Assembly: GCF_001705515.1 (NCBI RefSeq)
Contig: NZ_MDJS01000004.1
Location: 372,001-436,000 of the forward strand
Direction of reading: 5' to 3'
Source of the DNA: Mucilaginibacter sp. PPCGB 2223
GTDB taxonomy: Bacteria; Bacteroidota; Bacteroidia; Sphingobacteriales; Sphingobacteriaceae
DNA length: 64,000 nt
The first letter of the stretch is position 1, and the number at the start of each line of letters is the position of its first letter. Below the pieces are notes generated by a model. It saw only the letters and a program-made list of their open reading frames with translations, searched no databases and had not been told where the DNA came from. Shown here in pieces: positions 34,062-43,047 of the stretch. Position numbers and translations under genes: made by a program.

Positions 34062-35378
34062 TTAATGTTTATCCCTGATGTCGCGGCCTTCGAAAGCGGT
34101 TACGCAACGGAAGCCGATATATGCTTTTGAGGTATCCTGATATTCGTAAGTACGCGATGAATTCTGTAAAAACCATCCCACGTCTTTCCACGATCCTCCT
34201 CTTACAACTTTACGTTTCATTATTTCGGGATCGGTTGTTTTGGCATTATATCTGAAAGTAGGCGCCAGATCGCTGACAAAGGATGAAGCGGCGGCGTCAT
34301 AAGCCGACGATGTCCATTCGGCTACGTTACCGGCCATGTTATACAAGCCGTAATCGTTAGGGAAGTACGAACGTACTTTAACGGGATAGGTCGAGCCATC
34401 GTCGCTATAGTTACCGCGCCCGGGTTTAAAGTTAGCCAGCAAGCAGCCCTTTGCATTTTTGATGTATGGGCCGCCCCATGGGTAATTGGCTCCTATCCTG
34501 CCCCCGCGTGCCGCATACTCAAATTCGGCTTCGGTTGGCAGATCATATTGCAGGCGATCTAAATCGCGGTGAATTTTATGCCTGTAGCGCTCGTATTTAC
34601 GGGTACGCCATACGGTAAATGCCACTGCCTGGCGCCAGGTAACCCCAACTACCGGATAATCCTGGAATGCTGCATGGGAGAAATAGCCCTGGGTCATCGG
34701 TTCGTTTGCCGCATAGGTAAAATTGTGCAGCCAAACCAAAGTATCGGGGTATACGCTTACCGTATCGTGACGAATGAAATCAGAGCGCTTTTTGGTTACG
34801 TCGCCCTGGTAATCAGAGGCCAGGCGCAGGTCCATCTGATCGTATTTATATTTCAGCATCCTTACATCTACCTCGTCGCGATCGAAAATACGGTCGTCGC
34901 CCTGGTAGAACATGCTTTGCAATTTGTTAGTGTTATTGGGCGCACCTTTTTTATTAACCCATATCGGATTTTTTTCGACGTAATCCCAGTCTATATATTT
35001 CTTTCCGGCTTTGGGGGCACCGCCGCCTTTGGGCTTTACGTAGTACTTATTATCGTTCAAATATTTGGTAATGGCAATGGAATCGCGAACCCAGTTTACA
35101 AACTCACGGTACTTGCTGTTCGAAAGCTCTGTTTCGTCCATAAAAAACGGTGGAATAGTAACCTGCTTGTTGTCTTCAACCTGGGCAAAGGTAATATCCT
35201 GGTCGACCGGGCCCATTAAAAAACTGCCACCTGGTACATAAACCATTCCGTATGGAACCGTAGCCCTGAACGATCTCTGACGAACGCCCGTAACCTCGCC
35301 ACGATGATTGCTCACTGAATTACAGCCTACAAAAACACCACCAGCCACTATAAATACTAAAAAGTAAAAAAATCTCAT
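34062..35378 (-). CDS. gldK: type IX secretion lipoprotein GldK
   Basis: Outer-membrane lipoprotein that forms the ring with GldN. 438 residues; lipoprotein signal ending GVFVG-C. FGE-sulfatase-like fold: VPGGSFLMGPVDQDITFAQ, MDETELSNSKYREFVNW, YPVVGVTWRQAVAFTVWR, LPTEAEFEYAARGG, YNMAGNVAEWTSSAYD, RGGSWKD and GFRC. First gene of gldKLMN. The 230 bases upstream (35379-35611) are AT-rich and should carry the operon promoter; only near-matches to TAnnTTTG are seen (TATCTTTA). Confidence 0.96.
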   Translation of the reverse strand: MRFFYFLVFIVAGGVFVGCNSVSNHRGEVTGVRQRSFRATVPYGMVYVPGGSFLMGPVDQDITFAQVEDNKQVTIPPFFMDETELSNSKYREFVNWVRDSIAITKYLNDNKYYVKPKGGGAPKAGKKYIDWDYVEKNPIWVNKKGAPNNTNKLQSMFYQGDDRIFDRDEVDVRMLKYKYDQMDLRLASDYQGDVTKKRSDFIRHDTVSVYPDTLVWLHNFTYAANEPMTQGYFSHAAFQDYPVVGVTWRQAVAFTVWRTRKYERYRHKIHRDLDRLQYDLPTEAEFEYAARGGRIGANYPWGGPYIKNAKGCLLANFKPGRGNYSDDGSTYPVKVRSYFPNDYGLYNMAGNVAEWTSSAYDAAASSFVSDLAPTFRYNAKTTDPEIMKRKVVRGGSWKDVGWFLQNSSRTYEYQDTSKAYIGFRCVTAFEGRDIRDKH

Positions 35379-35611
35379 TTTTTTTTAAATTCCACTTAAA
35401 AAAGCCTAAGCTTCAAGATGATTCGAATATACCAAAAACTTTTTAACCGGTACAAAAATGTTGTAGCAGCAAAAGTTTCATAATTTTCTACTATAACACC
35501 AATTAGCTAAAGATATTGTTATATTTTAAAAAAATAGTGCTACAGTAACCATCTGTATGGAAACAATTATACGCAAAAAACAAAACAAAGGTTTCCTTCT
35601 GGTGTTGTATT

Positions 35612-36370
35612 TTATTTATTTACCTGTTTTACGTACTGTTCGATAGCCATAGTCATGGAAGGGGCGGCGGGGGTTGGAGCGGCTATATCGATAATTAAAC
35701 CTGCCTCGGCCACAGCCTTTTGAGTAGTGGCGCCAAAGGCGGCTATGCGGGTGTTATTCTGTTTAAAATCGGGGAAATTTTTGTATAAAGATTGTATGCT
35801 CGACGGGCTGAAAAAGGCGATGATATCATAAAAAACCTCTCTTAAGTCAGACAGGTCGCTGCAAACTGTACGGAACAATACCGCAGGGGTAAAGTTATAA
35901 CCGTTCTCAAGCAGGAATTTTTGGGTTTCCTCGGCGGCTACATCCGAGCAGGGGTACAGGAATTTCTCGCCCGAGTGCTTCTTTAATACCTCGGCCAGGT
36001 CGGAAGCGGTTTGTTTGCCGAAGAATATTTTGCGCTTGCGGTACTGGATATACTTTTGAAGATAAAGGGCGATGGTTTCAGACAGGCAGAAATATTTCAT
36101 ATCGGCCGGAACCTCAAAACGCATCTCTTCGCAGATACGGAAAAAATGATCGGCAGAGTTGCGGCTGGTAAATATCACCGCCGAAAAATCGGCCAGGTTG
36201 ATGCGTTCTTTCCTGAACTCTTTTGCTGATACGCCTTCGACATGGATAAATGATCTGAAGTCGATCTTCAGCCCCTGTTTTTTAGCCAGCTCCGCATAAG
36301 GATTCTTATCTGTATCAGGTTTTGGTAGCGTTACCAATATGCTTTTAACCTTTTTCTTTCTGTCTTCCAA
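35612..36370 (-). CDS. hemD: uroporphyrinogen-III synthase
   Basis: Cyclises hydroxymethylbilane to uroporphyrinogen III in heme biosynthesis. 252 residues with the two-lobed HemD pattern and low overall conservation typical of the family. Visible segments are ILVTLPKP at the start, SAVIFTSRNSADHFF, FLYPCSDVAAEE, and DIIAFFSPSSIQSL with IAAFGATTQKAVAEAGL near the end. It follows the DUF4271 gene by 28 bases on the same strand, a pairing seen in other Bacteroidota. hemW lies divergently upstream. Confidence 0.9.
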   Translation of the reverse strand: MEDRKKKVKSILVTLPKPDTDKNPYAELAKKQGLKIDFRSFIHVEGVSAKEFRKERINLADFSAVIFTSRNSADHFFRICEEMRFEVPADMKYFCLSETIALYLQKYIQYRKRKIFFGKQTASDLAEVLKKHSGEKFLYPCSDVAAEETQKFLLENGYNFTPAVLFRTVCSDLSDLREVFYDIIAFFSPSSIQSLYKNFPDFKQNNTRIAAFGATTQKAVAEAGLIIDIAAPTPAAPSMTMAIEQYVKQVNK

Positions 36371-36398
36371 GTTTGCGATTTATTTTCCCTGTAAAATT

Positions 36399-37346
36399 TT
36401 AAATATCCAGTGCCTTAATCAATATTAAAATTGGGCAAATTTCGAGGGCACAAAGATAGATAAATAAATAGATTTTATGAAACCGAAAATTAGAAATTAT
36501 GTTTATGGTGCTGCGCAGGTACTGAACAAGGAAAATCGCCCCCAATAAAAGCAACGAAAACCGCAATAACCATGGTAATAAGCTGGTTGACAATAAACTA
36601 AAGCCAACTACTACCGGTAAAAAAACAAACGCGATGTTAAAGTAAGTAAGATACAAAATGGAGATGTATTCGTTTACCAGGCGGTTAATATCGAAGATAA
36701 ACGCGAGCACCCGCAACACCAGTATTTTTAATATAAATAAGACAATAACAATAACCGATAGGGTAATAAATAACTGAAAACCACCGATTGAATAATTTAT
36801 ATCATAATAATCGGTAATCTGGTAAATGTACAGGCCTATGGTAAAACCAAACAACGAAAAAAGACAGATAAACGCCCACGATGTGAGTAAACTCTCCTCC
36901 TTGCTTATTTTGCCAAATGCCCGTTTATCATAAAAAGCCAGTATGATATTGTAAATATCCTTGCCAATAACACGGTTTAATATACCTGTGTAAATAAGCA
37001 AGGCGAATATGGCCCACATTACCCATTGGTCTCGGCCCTGGCGTGGCGTACCAACACCAATATGGTGCCTTGGTGTACCGCCCTTAAACAAAATACCATC
37101 AAAACCATCATTTTTTAACAGGGTATCAATAAACTGGTTATGACGGTTAGGGTCGGGGTTACCGATGAACAGCATGGCGAGCGAGTCGGCCGTATGCTTT
37201 TTGCGGGCCTGCGCCAGGCTATCCGCAACATAAAGCATATGCTGTACCCTGAGCGTATCTTCGTGTGTGCGTACGGTATCGGCCTGTGCCAGGCAGCTTA
37301 CCGCCATGCCGAACACGGCGATAAAAAACAGCAATACCTTACGCAT
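36399..37346 (-). CDS. DUF4271 integral membrane protein
   Basis: A Bacteroidota-specific membrane protein of unknown function. From the ATG at 37346 it has a signal peptide (MRKVLLFFIAVF ... SCLAQ), a hydrophilic periplasmic segment (about 25-105) and about six transmembrane helices to the C-terminus, with a conserved-looking FDINRLVNEY loop. Earlier ATGs at 37364 and 37418 exist. The first is only about 10 bases from a -7 element and the second lies upstream of it, so 37346 is favoured. Operon with hemD suggests, but does not show, a link to tetrapyrroles. Confidence 0.8.
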   Translation of the reverse strand: MRKVLLFFIAVFGMAVSCLAQADTVRTHEDTLRVQHMLYVADSLAQARKKHTADSLAMLFIGNPDPNRHNQFIDTLLKNDGFDGILFKGGTPRHHIGVGTPRQGRDQWVMWAIFALLIYTGILNRVIGKDIYNIILAFYDKRAFGKISKEESLLTSWAFICLFSLFGFTIGLYIYQITDYYDINYSIGGFQLFITLSVIVIVLFILKILVLRVLAFIFDINRLVNEYISILYLTYFNIAFVFLPVVVGFSLLSTSLLPWLLRFSLLLLGAIFLVQYLRSTINIISNFRFHKIYLFIYLCALEICPILILIKALDI

Positions 37347-37375
37347 ATAAATTTTGAGCCCCATACTTTGTAATG

Positions 37376-37383
37376 CAAAAGTA
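37376..37383 (-). promoter_or_regulatory. promoter -7 element of DUF4271-hemD
   Basis: TACTTTTG on the minus strand, an exact TAnnTTTG match, 29 bases before the chosen ATG. It faces away from hemW. Confidence 0.55.
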
Positions 37384-37454
37384 TACCAAATATGTATAAC
37401 CTGTGCTTTGCCGGGCAATTATAAAAGCACTGATGTTTTTACGACCTTTGCCGC

Positions 37455-38576
37455 ATGGCCGGTATCTACATCCATATCCCTTTCTGCAAGCAGGCTTGTT
37501 ATTATTGCGATTTCCATTTCAGCACATCTTTACAATATAAAGAGGAAATGCTGGCTGCGCTGCAAAAGGAAATCACCCTGCAAAAGGATTACCTGAACGG
37601 AGATACCATAGAAACCATCTACTTTGGCGGCGGCACGCCATCACTCCTGCAGGCTGCAGAGATCAATTTACTGGTAGATAGCATTACAAAGCACCAAACT
37701 ATCTCATCAGTTGCAGAAATTACATTAGAAGCTAACCCCGACGACCTGGATAGCGAAAAAGTTAAGCAATTGCGGCAAACCGCCGTTAACCGTTTCAGCA
37801 TCGGTATACAATCGTTTTTTGATGAGGACCTGCTGTGGATGAACCGCGCGCACCGCAGCCGCGAAGCCGAAGCATCGGTAAAACGGGTACAGGATGCAGG
37901 TTTTGAGAATATCACCGCCGACCTGATCTATGGTTACCCCCTGCTCACTGACAATAAATGGAAGCATAACCTGCAGCAGATATTTGAGTTGAATATCCCG
38001 CATATTTCGGCTTATTCGATGACGGTTGAACCTAAAACAGCGCTCGACTCCTACATCAAAAAAAAGGTATATCCGCCTATGAACGAAGGTCAGAGCGCCG
38101 AACAATTTATGGTACTGATGGATGAGATGCAGCAGCATGGCTACGAGCAGTACGAAATATCAAACTATTGTACGCCGGGCAATTACTCGCGGCATAACTC
38201 CAACTACTGGAAGGGTGTAAAATATCTCGGCATCGGCCCATCGGCGCACTCATTTAATGGTGAGGCAAGGCAGTGGAACATCGCCAATAACGCCAGATAT
38301 ATCCAGTCGTTAACCGCAGACAAAGTACCTGCCCAGCGGGAAGAACTAACAGAAGCCGACCGGCTGAACGAGTACATCATGACCTCGTTACGCACCATTT
38401 GGGGGCTCGACCTGGACAGGCTCGAAAGCATCCGAAAAGGTGCGGCTGAAGAGTTAAAACATGAGGCTGAAGAGCATTTTTATCGTGGCTGGATATTGCA
38501 AAAAAACAACGTTATTACCCTGACCAATGCCGGTAAATTATACGCCGATAAGATCGCTTCCGACCTCTTCTTTTAA
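37455..38576 (+). CDS. hemW: radical SAM heme chaperone HemW
   Basis: A HemN-like radical SAM protein now viewed as a heme chaperone instead of coproporphyrinogen oxidase. 373 residues, cytosolic. The Fe4S4 motif is C11-x3-C15-x2-C18 (HIPFCKQACYYCDFHFS) with the following TIYFGGGTPSLL glycine-rich SAM segment. RFSIGIQSF and YGYPLLTD are also family segments. The HemN-specific N-terminal extension and the second Cys are lacking, as in HemW. No strong promoter element could be placed in the 108 bases to the divergent gene. Confidence 0.94.
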   Translation: MAGIYIHIPFCKQACYYCDFHFSTSLQYKEEMLAALQKEITLQKDYLNGDTIETIYFGGGTPSLLQAAEINLLVDSITKHQTISSVAEITLEANPDDLDSEKVKQLRQTAVNRFSIGIQSFFDEDLLWMNRAHRSREAEASVKRVQDAGFENITADLIYGYPLLTDNKWKHNLQQIFELNIPHISAYSMTVEPKTALDSYIKKKVYPPMNEGQSAEQFMVLMDEMQQHGYEQYEISNYCTPGNYSRHNSNYWKGVKYLGIGPSAHSFNGEARQWNIANNARYIQSLTADKVPAQREELTEADRLNEYIMTSLRTIWGLDLDRLESIRKGAAEELKHEAEEHFYRGWILQKNNVITLTNAGKLYADKIASDLFF

Positions 38577-38815
38577 CACAGGATCTATCCTGAATATCAC
38601 ACTCAATTAATTTTTATATAATTATAAATAACTGACAAACAGATTATTATAAACTTTTTTCGTTTTCCTAAAAACCAACGAACACAATACCGCCGTAACT
38701 TGTAACAAATAAATTGATGAATGCTTCGCGAGTTTGAAGTAAACAGGAAATCAAACAAGCGGGCCCTGCAGGCAAGTTCATTTTTACCAGTTTAAAACAA
38801 GTTAAAAAGACAAAA

Positions 38816-39364
38816 ATGAAAAAATTATTTTTTGCAGTATTTGCATTAGTAGCTCTTGCAGCAGCACCAAAAACTTACGCTCAAACCAAAATGGTTGGCG
38901 GCGCGGCCATGTACCCAACCAAAGACATTATCGACAACGCCGTTAACTCGAAAGACCATACCACCCTGGTTGCCGCAGTTAAAGCAGCCGGTTTGGTTGA
39001 GACTTTAAAAGGCGAGGGACCGTTCACCGTATTCGCGCCAACTAACGAGGCTTTTGATAAATTACCCGCCGGCACCGTATCAACGTTACTGAAGCCTGAA
39101 AACAAAGCCACGCTGACCAAAATTTTAACTTACCACGTAGTTGCAGGCCGCTGGAGCGCTGCGCAACTGATGGCTAAGGTTAAAGCCGGCGGCGGCAAAG
39201 CCGAATTAAAAACAGTAAGCGGCGGCGCTTTATGGGCAATGGCGGATGGTAAAAAACTCTACCTGGTTGATGAAAAAGGCGGCAAAAGCTGGGTAACCAT
39301 TGCCGACGTAAACCAAAAGAATGGTGTGATACACGTGGTAAATACCGTGTTAATGCCTAACTAA
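38816..39364 (+). CDS. secreted fasciclin (FAS1) domain protein
   Basis: A 182-residue exported protein with a signal peptide (MKKLFFAVFALVALAAAP...TYAQ) and one FAS1 domain (about 35-180). Both FAS1 boxes are present: H1 FTVFAPTNEAFDKLP and H2 GVIHVVNTVLMP. LTYHVVAGRWSAAQL is the YH-type segment. FAS1 proteins are surface or matrix adhesion modules. It is monocistronic: 239 AT-rich bases upstream and a terminator after it. Confidence 0.93.
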   Translation: MKKLFFAVFALVALAAAPKTYAQTKMVGGAAMYPTKDIIDNAVNSKDHTTLVAAVKAAGLVETLKGEGPFTVFAPTNEAFDKLPAGTVSTLLKPENKATLTKILTYHVVAGRWSAAQLMAKVKAGGGKAELKTVSGGALWAMADGKKLYLVDEKGGKSWVTIADVNQKNGVIHVVNTVLMPN

Positions 39365-39390
39365 CTTTTAACACTACCTGTGTTGTCAGA

Positions 39391-39417
39391 AAGGCCCGGC
39401 CCTAAACGCCGGGCCTT
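39391..39417 (+). terminator. terminator after the fasciclin gene
   Basis: AAGGCCCGGC, loop CCTAAAC, GCCGGGCCTT: a perfect 10-base-pair stem followed by TCGTCGTTTTT. Confidence 0.8.
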
Positions 39418-39471
39418 TCGTCGTTTTTATTTTGTGACATTGCCGCCATACAATGCCCGTTTTTAAAACGT

Positions 39472-39479
39472 TATCTTTG
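39472..39479 (+). promoter_or_regulatory. promoter -7 element of the cupin-like gene
   Basis: TATCTTTG, exact TAnnTTTG, 24 bases before the ATG at 39504. It decides the start: the earlier ATG at 39453 would lie upstream of the promoter. Confidence 0.55.
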
Positions 39480-39503
39480 CTGAACCTTGTAAAACAGCCA
39501 CAA

Positions 39504-40385
39504 ATGAGTTTTAAGCTTTCGCCGATAGATACCGTTGATACGATCAGTCCTGAAGATTTTAAGAAGAATTATTTAGATGCCCGCCGCCCGCTTATTATAA
39601 AAGGCCTCACCAAAAACTGGCCCGCCCGCGAAAAATGGACGCCCGAATACTTAAAGCAGGTGGTTGGCGACAAAGTGGTGCCATTGTACGATAACTCAAA
39701 GGCCGACCCATCGAAACCGATCAACGCCTCTGCCACCCAAATGCCTTTCGGCGAATATATGGACCTGATCAGATCGCAGCCTACCGAGCTGCGCATCTTT
39801 TTCTTTAACATATTTAAGCAGGCCCCGCAACTGGTTGAAGATATTATCTTACCCAAAGACCTGATGGGCGGTTTTCTGGAAAGCATGCCGGCCATGTTCT
39901 TCGGCGGATCGAACTCGGTAACTTTTTTGCATTATGATATCGACCTGCCGCACATCTTCCACACCCATTTTGGCGGCCGTAAGCATGTTATCCTGTTCGA
40001 AAACAAATGGAAACGCCGTTTATATTGTATCCCCAATGCCACGTACGCTTTGGAAGATTATGATGTATTGAACCCCGATACCAAAAAGTTCCCCGCGCTG
40101 GAAGGTGTTGAAGGTACCGAAGCCTTTTTAGAACACGGCGATACCTTGTTTATGCCTACCGGCTACTGGCACTGGATGAAATACCTGGATGGCTCGTATT
40201 CGCTGAGCCTGCGCGCCTGGGATGCTTCGATATCGCGTAAAGCAGCCAGCTTGTATAACCTGGCAATTAAAGGCGGTGTGGACAGTGTTTTAAAAATGAC
40301 CTTTAAAGCTAAATATGCAGCGTATCGCGAAAAGCTGGCTGTTAAATGGGCCGAAAGGGAGTTGAAGGCGGGGAAACCTTATTAA
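39504..40385 (+). CDS. cupin-like (JmjC/FIH-type) oxygenase family protein
   Basis: A 293-residue protein of the cupin_8 family of Fe(II)/2-oxoglutarate-dependent hydroxylases. An N-terminal helix-strand region RRPLIIKGLTKNWPA is diagnostic. The core has the metal motif HYDID (HxD) and a distal His in MPTGYWHWM, with FGGRKHVILFENKWKRRLY carrying the likely 2-oxoglutarate-binding residues. Substrates of bacterial members are mostly unknown (protein or tRNA hydroxylation in others). Cytosolic, no signal peptide. Start chosen from promoter spacing. Confidence 0.85.
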   Translation: MSFKLSPIDTVDTISPEDFKKNYLDARRPLIIKGLTKNWPAREKWTPEYLKQVVGDKVVPLYDNSKADPSKPINASATQMPFGEYMDLIRSQPTELRIFFFNIFKQAPQLVEDIILPKDLMGGFLESMPAMFFGGSNSVTFLHYDIDLPHIFHTHFGGRKHVILFENKWKRRLYCIPNATYALEDYDVLNPDTKKFPALEGVEGTEAFLEHGDTLFMPTGYWHWMKYLDGSYSLSLRAWDASISRKAASLYNLAIKGGVDSVLKMTFKAKYAAYREKLAVKWAERELKAGKPY

Positions 40386-40386
40386 C

Positions 40387-40725
40387 ATGAATGATTTTGG
40401 AAATTTAAGCAGACGCTCTGTCCTTGCTATTTTTGCAGCCTTCGGACTTTTATTTGCTTTTGTTTTGATTTATTGGAATCATCAATCTTTAGCAGCTAAA
40501 GAGCAAAGTCTTAACATCAATTTTGTTGGTACAGTAAACAATGTGTCTTATGATGTGAAAGGTATTCCGAATATTACTATTGGCGATAAAGAATTTTACC
40601 TGGGATCGGGCTATCATTTTGATTATCAAATACAAAAAGGCGACTCTTTAATTAAAAAAAAGGGGTCAAACATTTATAAATTGATAAAATCCAAATCTGG
40701 AAAAACTTTAGAATTTTCAAATTGA
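40387..40725 (+). CDS. small membrane-anchored protein of unknown function
   Basis: A 112-residue protein with one N-terminal hydrophobic segment (about 10-30) and a mostly beta-strand extracytoplasmic part containing IGDKEFYLGSGYHFDYQIQKGDSLIKKKG. I do not recognise a family. It starts one base after the cupin-like gene stop. Its base composition is visibly richer in A and T than the genes on either side, which hints at a lineage-specific or acquired gene. Confidence 0.65.
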   Translation: MNDFGNLSRRSVLAIFAAFGLLFAFVLIYWNHQSLAAKEQSLNINFVGTVNNVSYDVKGIPNITIGDKEFYLGSGYHFDYQIQKGDSLIKKKGSNIYKLIKSKSGKTLEFSN

Positions 40726-40870
40726 GTTAAAGTCGCTTTTGCGCCGGGTATAGCGTTCTCTTTTTCAATGGCTTGTAATACCTTTGTATAAGTTCACTTT
40801 GCGGTAAACAGGTCCGGGATAAGTACGCGAGCCGGCATACCGTTAACATTTGCACTCTAAATCTTGTAAA

Positions 40871-41626
40871 ATGGCTACCCGCGTCACGCTTTTTCTTCTC
40901 TGGCTTATTTTCGCCATAACGGTTGCAGAGAGTTGCCGCAGACACAAAAATAAAAGCGCTGGTACCGCATCTTTACTTTTGTTTAATGGAACTGGTGTTT
41001 CGCCCAATGATGTCGATGCGATTGAAAAAATTCTGGATAGCCTCCATATTAATTACATGACCGCAAATTCGGCAGAATTGAACGCCATGAACCTTTCGGA
41101 GCTAAAATCTTACAGGCTACTTGTCTTGCCTGGCGGAAATTTTATTGAGATGGGCAACAGTATCGAAAAAAACACAGCATATCGCATAAAGCAGGCTGTA
41201 GTGCAGGGTTTAAACTATTTTGGCATTTGTGCGGGCGGCTTTCTGGCAGGCGGCTCATCTTATTATAACAGCTTAAATCTTACTTCAGGGTTATCTTTTG
41301 GTTTTTTTGCAGCCGAAAAACAAGGCATACGCAAAGCAGCGCTGCCAATAACGGGCCCCAATGGCAAAACACTCACCCAGTATTGGGAAGACGGCCCACA
41401 ATTTTCGGGATGGGGCCAGACAGTAGCCAGGTACCCCGATGGCAGCCCTGCCGTAGCGGAGGGCCGGTTTGGAAAAGGCTTTGTATTACTGTCCGGTATA
41501 CATGCTGAAGCACCCGCCAGCTGGCGAAAAGATATGGTTTTTAATACCCCGGTTAGTACCGACAATGCCTATGCCTGTACACTTATCCGCGCAGCTTTGC
41601 AAGGCATACCCTTACCCCGATACTGA
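40871..41626 (+). CDS. BPL_N (class I amidotransferase-like) domain protein, exported
   Basis: About 251 residues from the ATG at 40871. A hydrophobic leader ends in VAES-C, a weak lipobox. The rest resembles the biotin-protein-ligase N-terminal (BPL_N) domain, a glutamine-amidotransferase fold: LLVLPGGNFIEMG, then YFGICAGGFLAGG with the nucleophile-elbow Cys, and GRFGKGFVLLSGIHAEAPASW at the end. Function of stand-alone exported BPL_N proteins is unknown. It precedes the diheme peroxidase gene by 87 bases in the same direction. Confidence 0.8.
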   Translation: MATRVTLFLLWLIFAITVAESCRRHKNKSAGTASLLLFNGTGVSPNDVDAIEKILDSLHINYMTANSAELNAMNLSELKSYRLLVLPGGNFIEMGNSIEKNTAYRIKQAVVQGLNYFGICAGGFLAGGSSYYNSLNLTSGLSFGFFAAEKQGIRKAALPITGPNGKTLTQYWEDGPQFSGWGQTVARYPDGSPAVAEGRFGKGFVLLSGIHAEAPASWRKDMVFNTPVSTDNAYACTLIRAALQGIPLPRY

Positions 41627-41713
41627 CCATTTGCGGAACAGGTTAAAAAAAATCACATCAACCCGCAGGAAAATAACATCGCCGACATCAAATGGTATAT
41701 AAACCTAATTACC

Positions 41714-42898
41714 ATGTCATCACGCAAGCTATTTTTATTGGGAGCATCGGCCCTGATCACCGCTTCTCTCGCCATCCAGGCCTGTAAAAAAAACAATAAC
41801 GAAACTACAGTTGCCGGCTACCCGGCGGTGCAGGCCGCCTTTGGCGATAATATCAATCTCAACAATCTCGAAAATTATGCCGGGCAAACTATTCCGGCTT
41901 ATATTACTAAAGATAACTCGGGCAGTAACCCGGTTACCAATGCAGGCGCTACGCTTGGCCGTGTATTGTTTTATGATAAGGCGCTATCAGCAAACAACAA
42001 TATCGCCTGTGGCAGTTGCCATAAGCAAAGTATGGCCTTTGGCGACGATGCCATACAAAGCACCGGTGTGAACGGGCCAACCACACGGCATAGTATGCGC
42101 TTAGTAAATGCACGCTTTGCGCAGGAAGTTGCCTTTTTTTGGGACAAACGTGCTACCACACTCGAAAACCAGACCACCCAGCCTATTCAAAATCATAACG
42201 AAATGGGCTTTAGCGGAGCCAATGGCGATAGGGACATCAACTTTTTGATAGCCAGGCTGCAGAACATCGGTTATTACAAAGAGCTGTTTAAGTTTGTTTA
42301 CGGCGACAGCGTGGTGACGCAAACGCGTATGCAGAATGCCATAGCACAGTTTATCCGCAGCATCCAGTCCTTCGATTCGAAATTTGATGATGGTATGGCG
42401 CTCACCAAAAACCAGACCGTCGATTTCCCGAATTTTACGGCACAGGAAAACTTAGGCAAGCAGCTATTTCTGGCCCCCCCGGCGCCCGGCGGTGGCGGTG
42501 GCTTTGGTTGCCAGGGGTGCCACAGGGCGCCTGAGTTCGATATCGACCCCAACTCACGTAACAACGGCATTATTACGGTAGCCGGCAGTACAACAGCTAT
42601 CGATATTACCAATACCAACCCGCCATCGCTGCGCAACTTGCTCAATGCATCGGGACAGGTTAACGGGCTTTACATGCACGATGGCAGCATTAATAATTTG
42701 AGCGCTGTTATCGATCACTATGCGCACATTGTTGCCGAGCCGGCCAATACCAACCTCGATCCTAAATTATTGCCCGGCGGGCGGCCGCAGGTTTTGAATG
42801 TGAGCCAGCAGCAAAAAGATGCCATCATTGCCTTTTTGGCAACGTTAAGCGGCAAGGATGTTTATACGAATAAGAAATGGGCGAGCCCGTTTAGGTAG
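41714..42898 (+). CDS. diheme cytochrome c peroxidase (MauG/CcpA family)
   Basis: Periplasmic diheme enzyme, 394 residues, exported as a lipoprotein (LAIQA-C). Two c-type heme sites: CGSCH (residues 99-103) and CQGCH (266-270). Other landmarks are LGRVLFYDKALSANN, AFFWDKRATTLENQ, and the C-terminal YMHDGSINNLSAVIDHYA with a distal ligand region. Members reduce hydrogen peroxide or oxidise protein or small-molecule substrates. A Gly/Pro-rich loop precedes the second heme. No dedicated electron donor gene is adjacent. Confidence 0.93.
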   Translation: MSSRKLFLLGASALITASLAIQACKKNNNETTVAGYPAVQAAFGDNINLNNLENYAGQTIPAYITKDNSGSNPVTNAGATLGRVLFYDKALSANNNIACGSCHKQSMAFGDDAIQSTGVNGPTTRHSMRLVNARFAQEVAFFWDKRATTLENQTTQPIQNHNEMGFSGANGDRDINFLIARLQNIGYYKELFKFVYGDSVVTQTRMQNAIAQFIRSIQSFDSKFDDGMALTKNQTVDFPNFTAQENLGKQLFLAPPAPGGGGGFGCQGCHRAPEFDIDPNSRNNGIITVAGSTTAIDITNTNPPSLRNLLNASGQVNGLYMHDGSINNLSAVIDHYAHIVAEPANTNLDPKLLPGGRPQVLNVSQQQKDAIIAFLATLSGKDVYTNKKWASPFR

Positions 42899-42899
42899 T

Positions 42900-42935
42900 C
42901 TATAGTCGTGAGTCAAGAGTCCTGAGTCGGAAGCA
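42900..42935. repeat. GAGTC-word repeat between convergent genes
   Basis: GTCGTGAGTCAAGAGTCCTG followed by AGTCGGAAG: four AGTC/GAGTC words in 30 bases. The same words make up the hairpin inserted in the TPP riboswitch (6411-6498). Confidence 0.55.
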
Positions 42936-43047
42936 TCGATCACTAATAATTCGTTAGCGTGGACGCTAACATGTGTGTGTTCGAACGAGGGCGCTTGAAC
43001 GGGCAGAAAAACTTAGTTATCGCATTATGCAATATGCTATCGCAATA

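Noticed and set aside
37455..38576. Oxygen-independent coproporphyrinogen III oxidase HemN
   Set aside because: Length and the short N-terminus before the Cys motif match HemW; HemN is longer with an extra N-terminal segment.
40727..40945. Minus-strand 72-codon frame between the small membrane protein and the BPL_N gene
   Set aside because: Composition is Arg/Tyr-rich without any domain or signal; it overlaps the start of a real gene.
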